NCBI GenBank assembly: GCA_021780055.1
Contig: JAJXZM010000068.1
Span: forward strand, 1 to 6,691
Direction of reading: 5' to 3'
DNA length: 6,691 nt
Source: Acidobacteriota bacterium
Lineage (GTDB): Bacteria; Acidobacteriota; Terriglobia; UBA7540
Below, piece after piece: positions 5,711 to 6,691 of this stretch. Position numbers and translations under genes: made by a program. Numbering within the stretch: the first letter of the stretch is position 1; each line of letters starts with the position of its first letter. The notes under the pieces are model-generated. The model saw only the letters and a list, made by a program, of their open reading frames with translations. It was not told the DNA's origin and ran no database searches.

Positions 5711-6691
5711 CTAGCCGGGTCCAGGCGCTGTGATCTGAACTTCCTTCTGAAGGGTCTGCTGTTCTTCCTGGTGCGCGCTGTGCATCTGCTGATACTGCTG
5801 AAGCATCGCACGGGCCAGTTCCGGCTGGCCGCTCGCCTGGTAAGCCCTCGCAAGCTGGTAGTGGAGGCTGCCGTCGTGATCGGTCGGCAAAGCCGCCTTC
5901 AGGTGAGGGATGGCCAGCTTGGATTCTCCCATTGCCAGGTAAGCCTGCGCCAGCGTGCTGTGCGCGGCGAGGTTTTCCGGGTCCTGCTTAAGAGAAATTT
6001 CCAGATAATGAGCGGCCTCTTTGGGCTGCTTGAGGCTCAGCAGCGTGAACCCGTACATGTAGTTCAAGTCGGGAGCTTCGGGACTCTGCTGGAGCATGGC
6101 CTCCAGCAATTGCCGGGCTTCGGTGAAATTCTGGACCTGGAAGAGCGCCAGGACCAGTTGCCTCCCGATAGCCGGATCTTTTCCTGATAAATCATAAGCC
6201 TTCTGCCATTCCTCGACGGCAGCGGGAAACTGCCGCTCATCCATGTATATCCGGCCCATAAGTTCGTGAAGTTGGGGTGAATCCGGCAACTGACCCAGAT
6301 GCCCCAGCGCGTCAATAGCCAGCTTCTGATAGGCCTTTGTTTTCCAGTAGTAAACTGCCGGCGTCTTCCCTGCCAGGCCGGCCAGTTCCTGATAGCGGCC
6401 CGCGCGAAACGCGCATTCGTCTTGTTCAATCGCGCAGTTTGGTTTTCCCAGCTTCTCTTCCCGTTGCTGCTCCGCCTTCGCCCAATCAGGGTGGCCCGAT
6501 TTCTGATACAGGGCAGCAATGGCAGCATGGACGCCGAGCATCCTGGGGTTCTTGGCAAGGGCCTGCCGATAGAAGTAGAATGCGCTGCTCAACTGCATGG
6601 CCTTGGCGCGAGACTCACCCACCAGCGCCAGCCAGTAACTGGAGCCGGTGGCAATCTTCTGTAACTCATCAAAACTTTCCTGTGACAGCTC
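5711..6691 (-). CDS. tetratricopeptide-repeat protein, 5' partial
   Basis: A helical-repeat scaffold protein, likely involved in protein-protein contacts; no catalytic domain is visible. The frame is open to the right edge, giving 326 visible residues (numbered from 6691); the GTG at 6622 lies inside the first repeat and is not a start, so the true N-terminus and any signal peptide are outside. About seven TPR-like units can be followed, starting near residues 18, 50, 136, 172, 206, 239 and 273. They show the usual small/aromatic pattern and Pro at repeat ends (L-A-K-N-P, L-K-Q-D-P). A non-canonical stretch at about 82-135 holds Cys86 and Cys93 (C-x6-C). The tail after about 300 is Gln/Glu-rich and probably a final helix. 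It converges on the FG-GAP/UnbV gene with a 33-nt gap; genes of these two families often lie together in Acidobacteriota, so a shared function is plausible but unproven. Confidence 0.85.
   Translation of the reverse strand, partial: ELSQESFDELQKIATGSSYWLALVGESRAKAMQLSSAFYFYRQALAKNPRMLGVHAAIAALYQKSGHPDWAKAEQQREEKLGKPNCAIEQDECAFRAGRYQELAGLAGKTPAVYYWKTKAYQKLAIDALGHLGQLPDSPQLHELMGRIYMDERQFPAAVEEWQKAYDLSGKDPAIGRQLVLALFQVQNFTEARQLLEAMLQQSPEAPDLNYMYGFTLLSLKQPKEAAHYLEISLKQDPENLAAHSTLAQAYLAMGESKLAIPHLKAALPTDHDGSLHYQLARAYQASGQPELARAMLQQYQQMHSAHQEEQQTLQKEVQITAPGPG

Noticed and set aside
5771..6187. 138-codon plus-strand frame opposite the TPR gene
   Set aside because: Antisense shadow of the TPR repeats with no recognisable domain.
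6620..6622. GTG as start of the TPR gene
   Set aside because: The frame continues without a stop for 23 codons to the window edge with TPR-like residues (S-Y-W-L-A-L), and no Shine-Dalgarno precedes the GTG.
1..6691. Insertion sequences, CRISPR arrays, phage genes, tRNAs or integration sites
   Set aside because: No transposase or integrase reading frames, no regularly spaced repeats and no tRNA-like cloverleaf were seen on either strand by reading; all space over 300 bases is occupied by the genes listed.

Overview
The window is a GC-rich, tightly packed bacterial chromosome segment with five protein genes and no RNA genes, mobile elements or CRISPR arrays that I can see. The best guess for the host is an Acidobacteriota-type soil or environmental bacterium. 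This rests mainly on the pairing of an exported FG-GAP/VCBS-ASPIC/UnbV (CRTAC1-like) protein with a TPR protein, which is common in that phylum, and on general codon and GC character. It is an inference, not a proof.

Layout. (1) Positions 2-2697, plus strand: a cobalt/nickel ECF-transporter operon, cbiM (5' end outside the window), cbiQ and cbiO, with a 3-nt gap and then a 4-nt ATGA overlap. CbiM carries its own C-terminal CbiN/NikN-like part, so M(N), Q and O form a complete transporter apart from the missing CbiM N-terminus. CbiO ends in a strikingly histidine-rich tail. (2) 2698-2789: a short convergent gap with one GC-rich hairpin. (3) 2790-3746, minus strand: a nitrilase-superfamily carbon-nitrogen hydrolase with intact Glu-Lys-Cys triad and a near-perfect Shine-Dalgarno. 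(4) 3747-3994: a 248-nt divergent intergenic region, the most structured non-coding part of the window. It has a perfect TATAAT on the minus strand, a TTGACT on the plus strand, a 16/19 direct repeat with one copy at each of these elements, overlapping perfect palindromes, two leader hairpins and a nine-residue mini-ORF ending in TAATG at the next gene. (5) 3995-5677, plus strand: a Tat-exported FG-GAP/VCBS propeller with a C-terminal ASPIC/UnbV domain. (6) 5711-6691, minus strand: a TPR protein, convergent with the previous gene and running off the right edge.

How the genes work together. cbiMQO is a conventional transport unit. The hydrolase and the FG-GAP protein are divergently transcribed from a shared region and could be co-regulated. 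The FG-GAP and TPR genes converge tail to tail and may be functionally linked. Nothing in the window ties the metal transporter to the other genes. I see no clear evidence for a wholly new system; the best leads are the repeat/palindrome architecture at 3846-3953, the CbiO histidine tail, and the uncharacterised FG-GAP/TPR pair.
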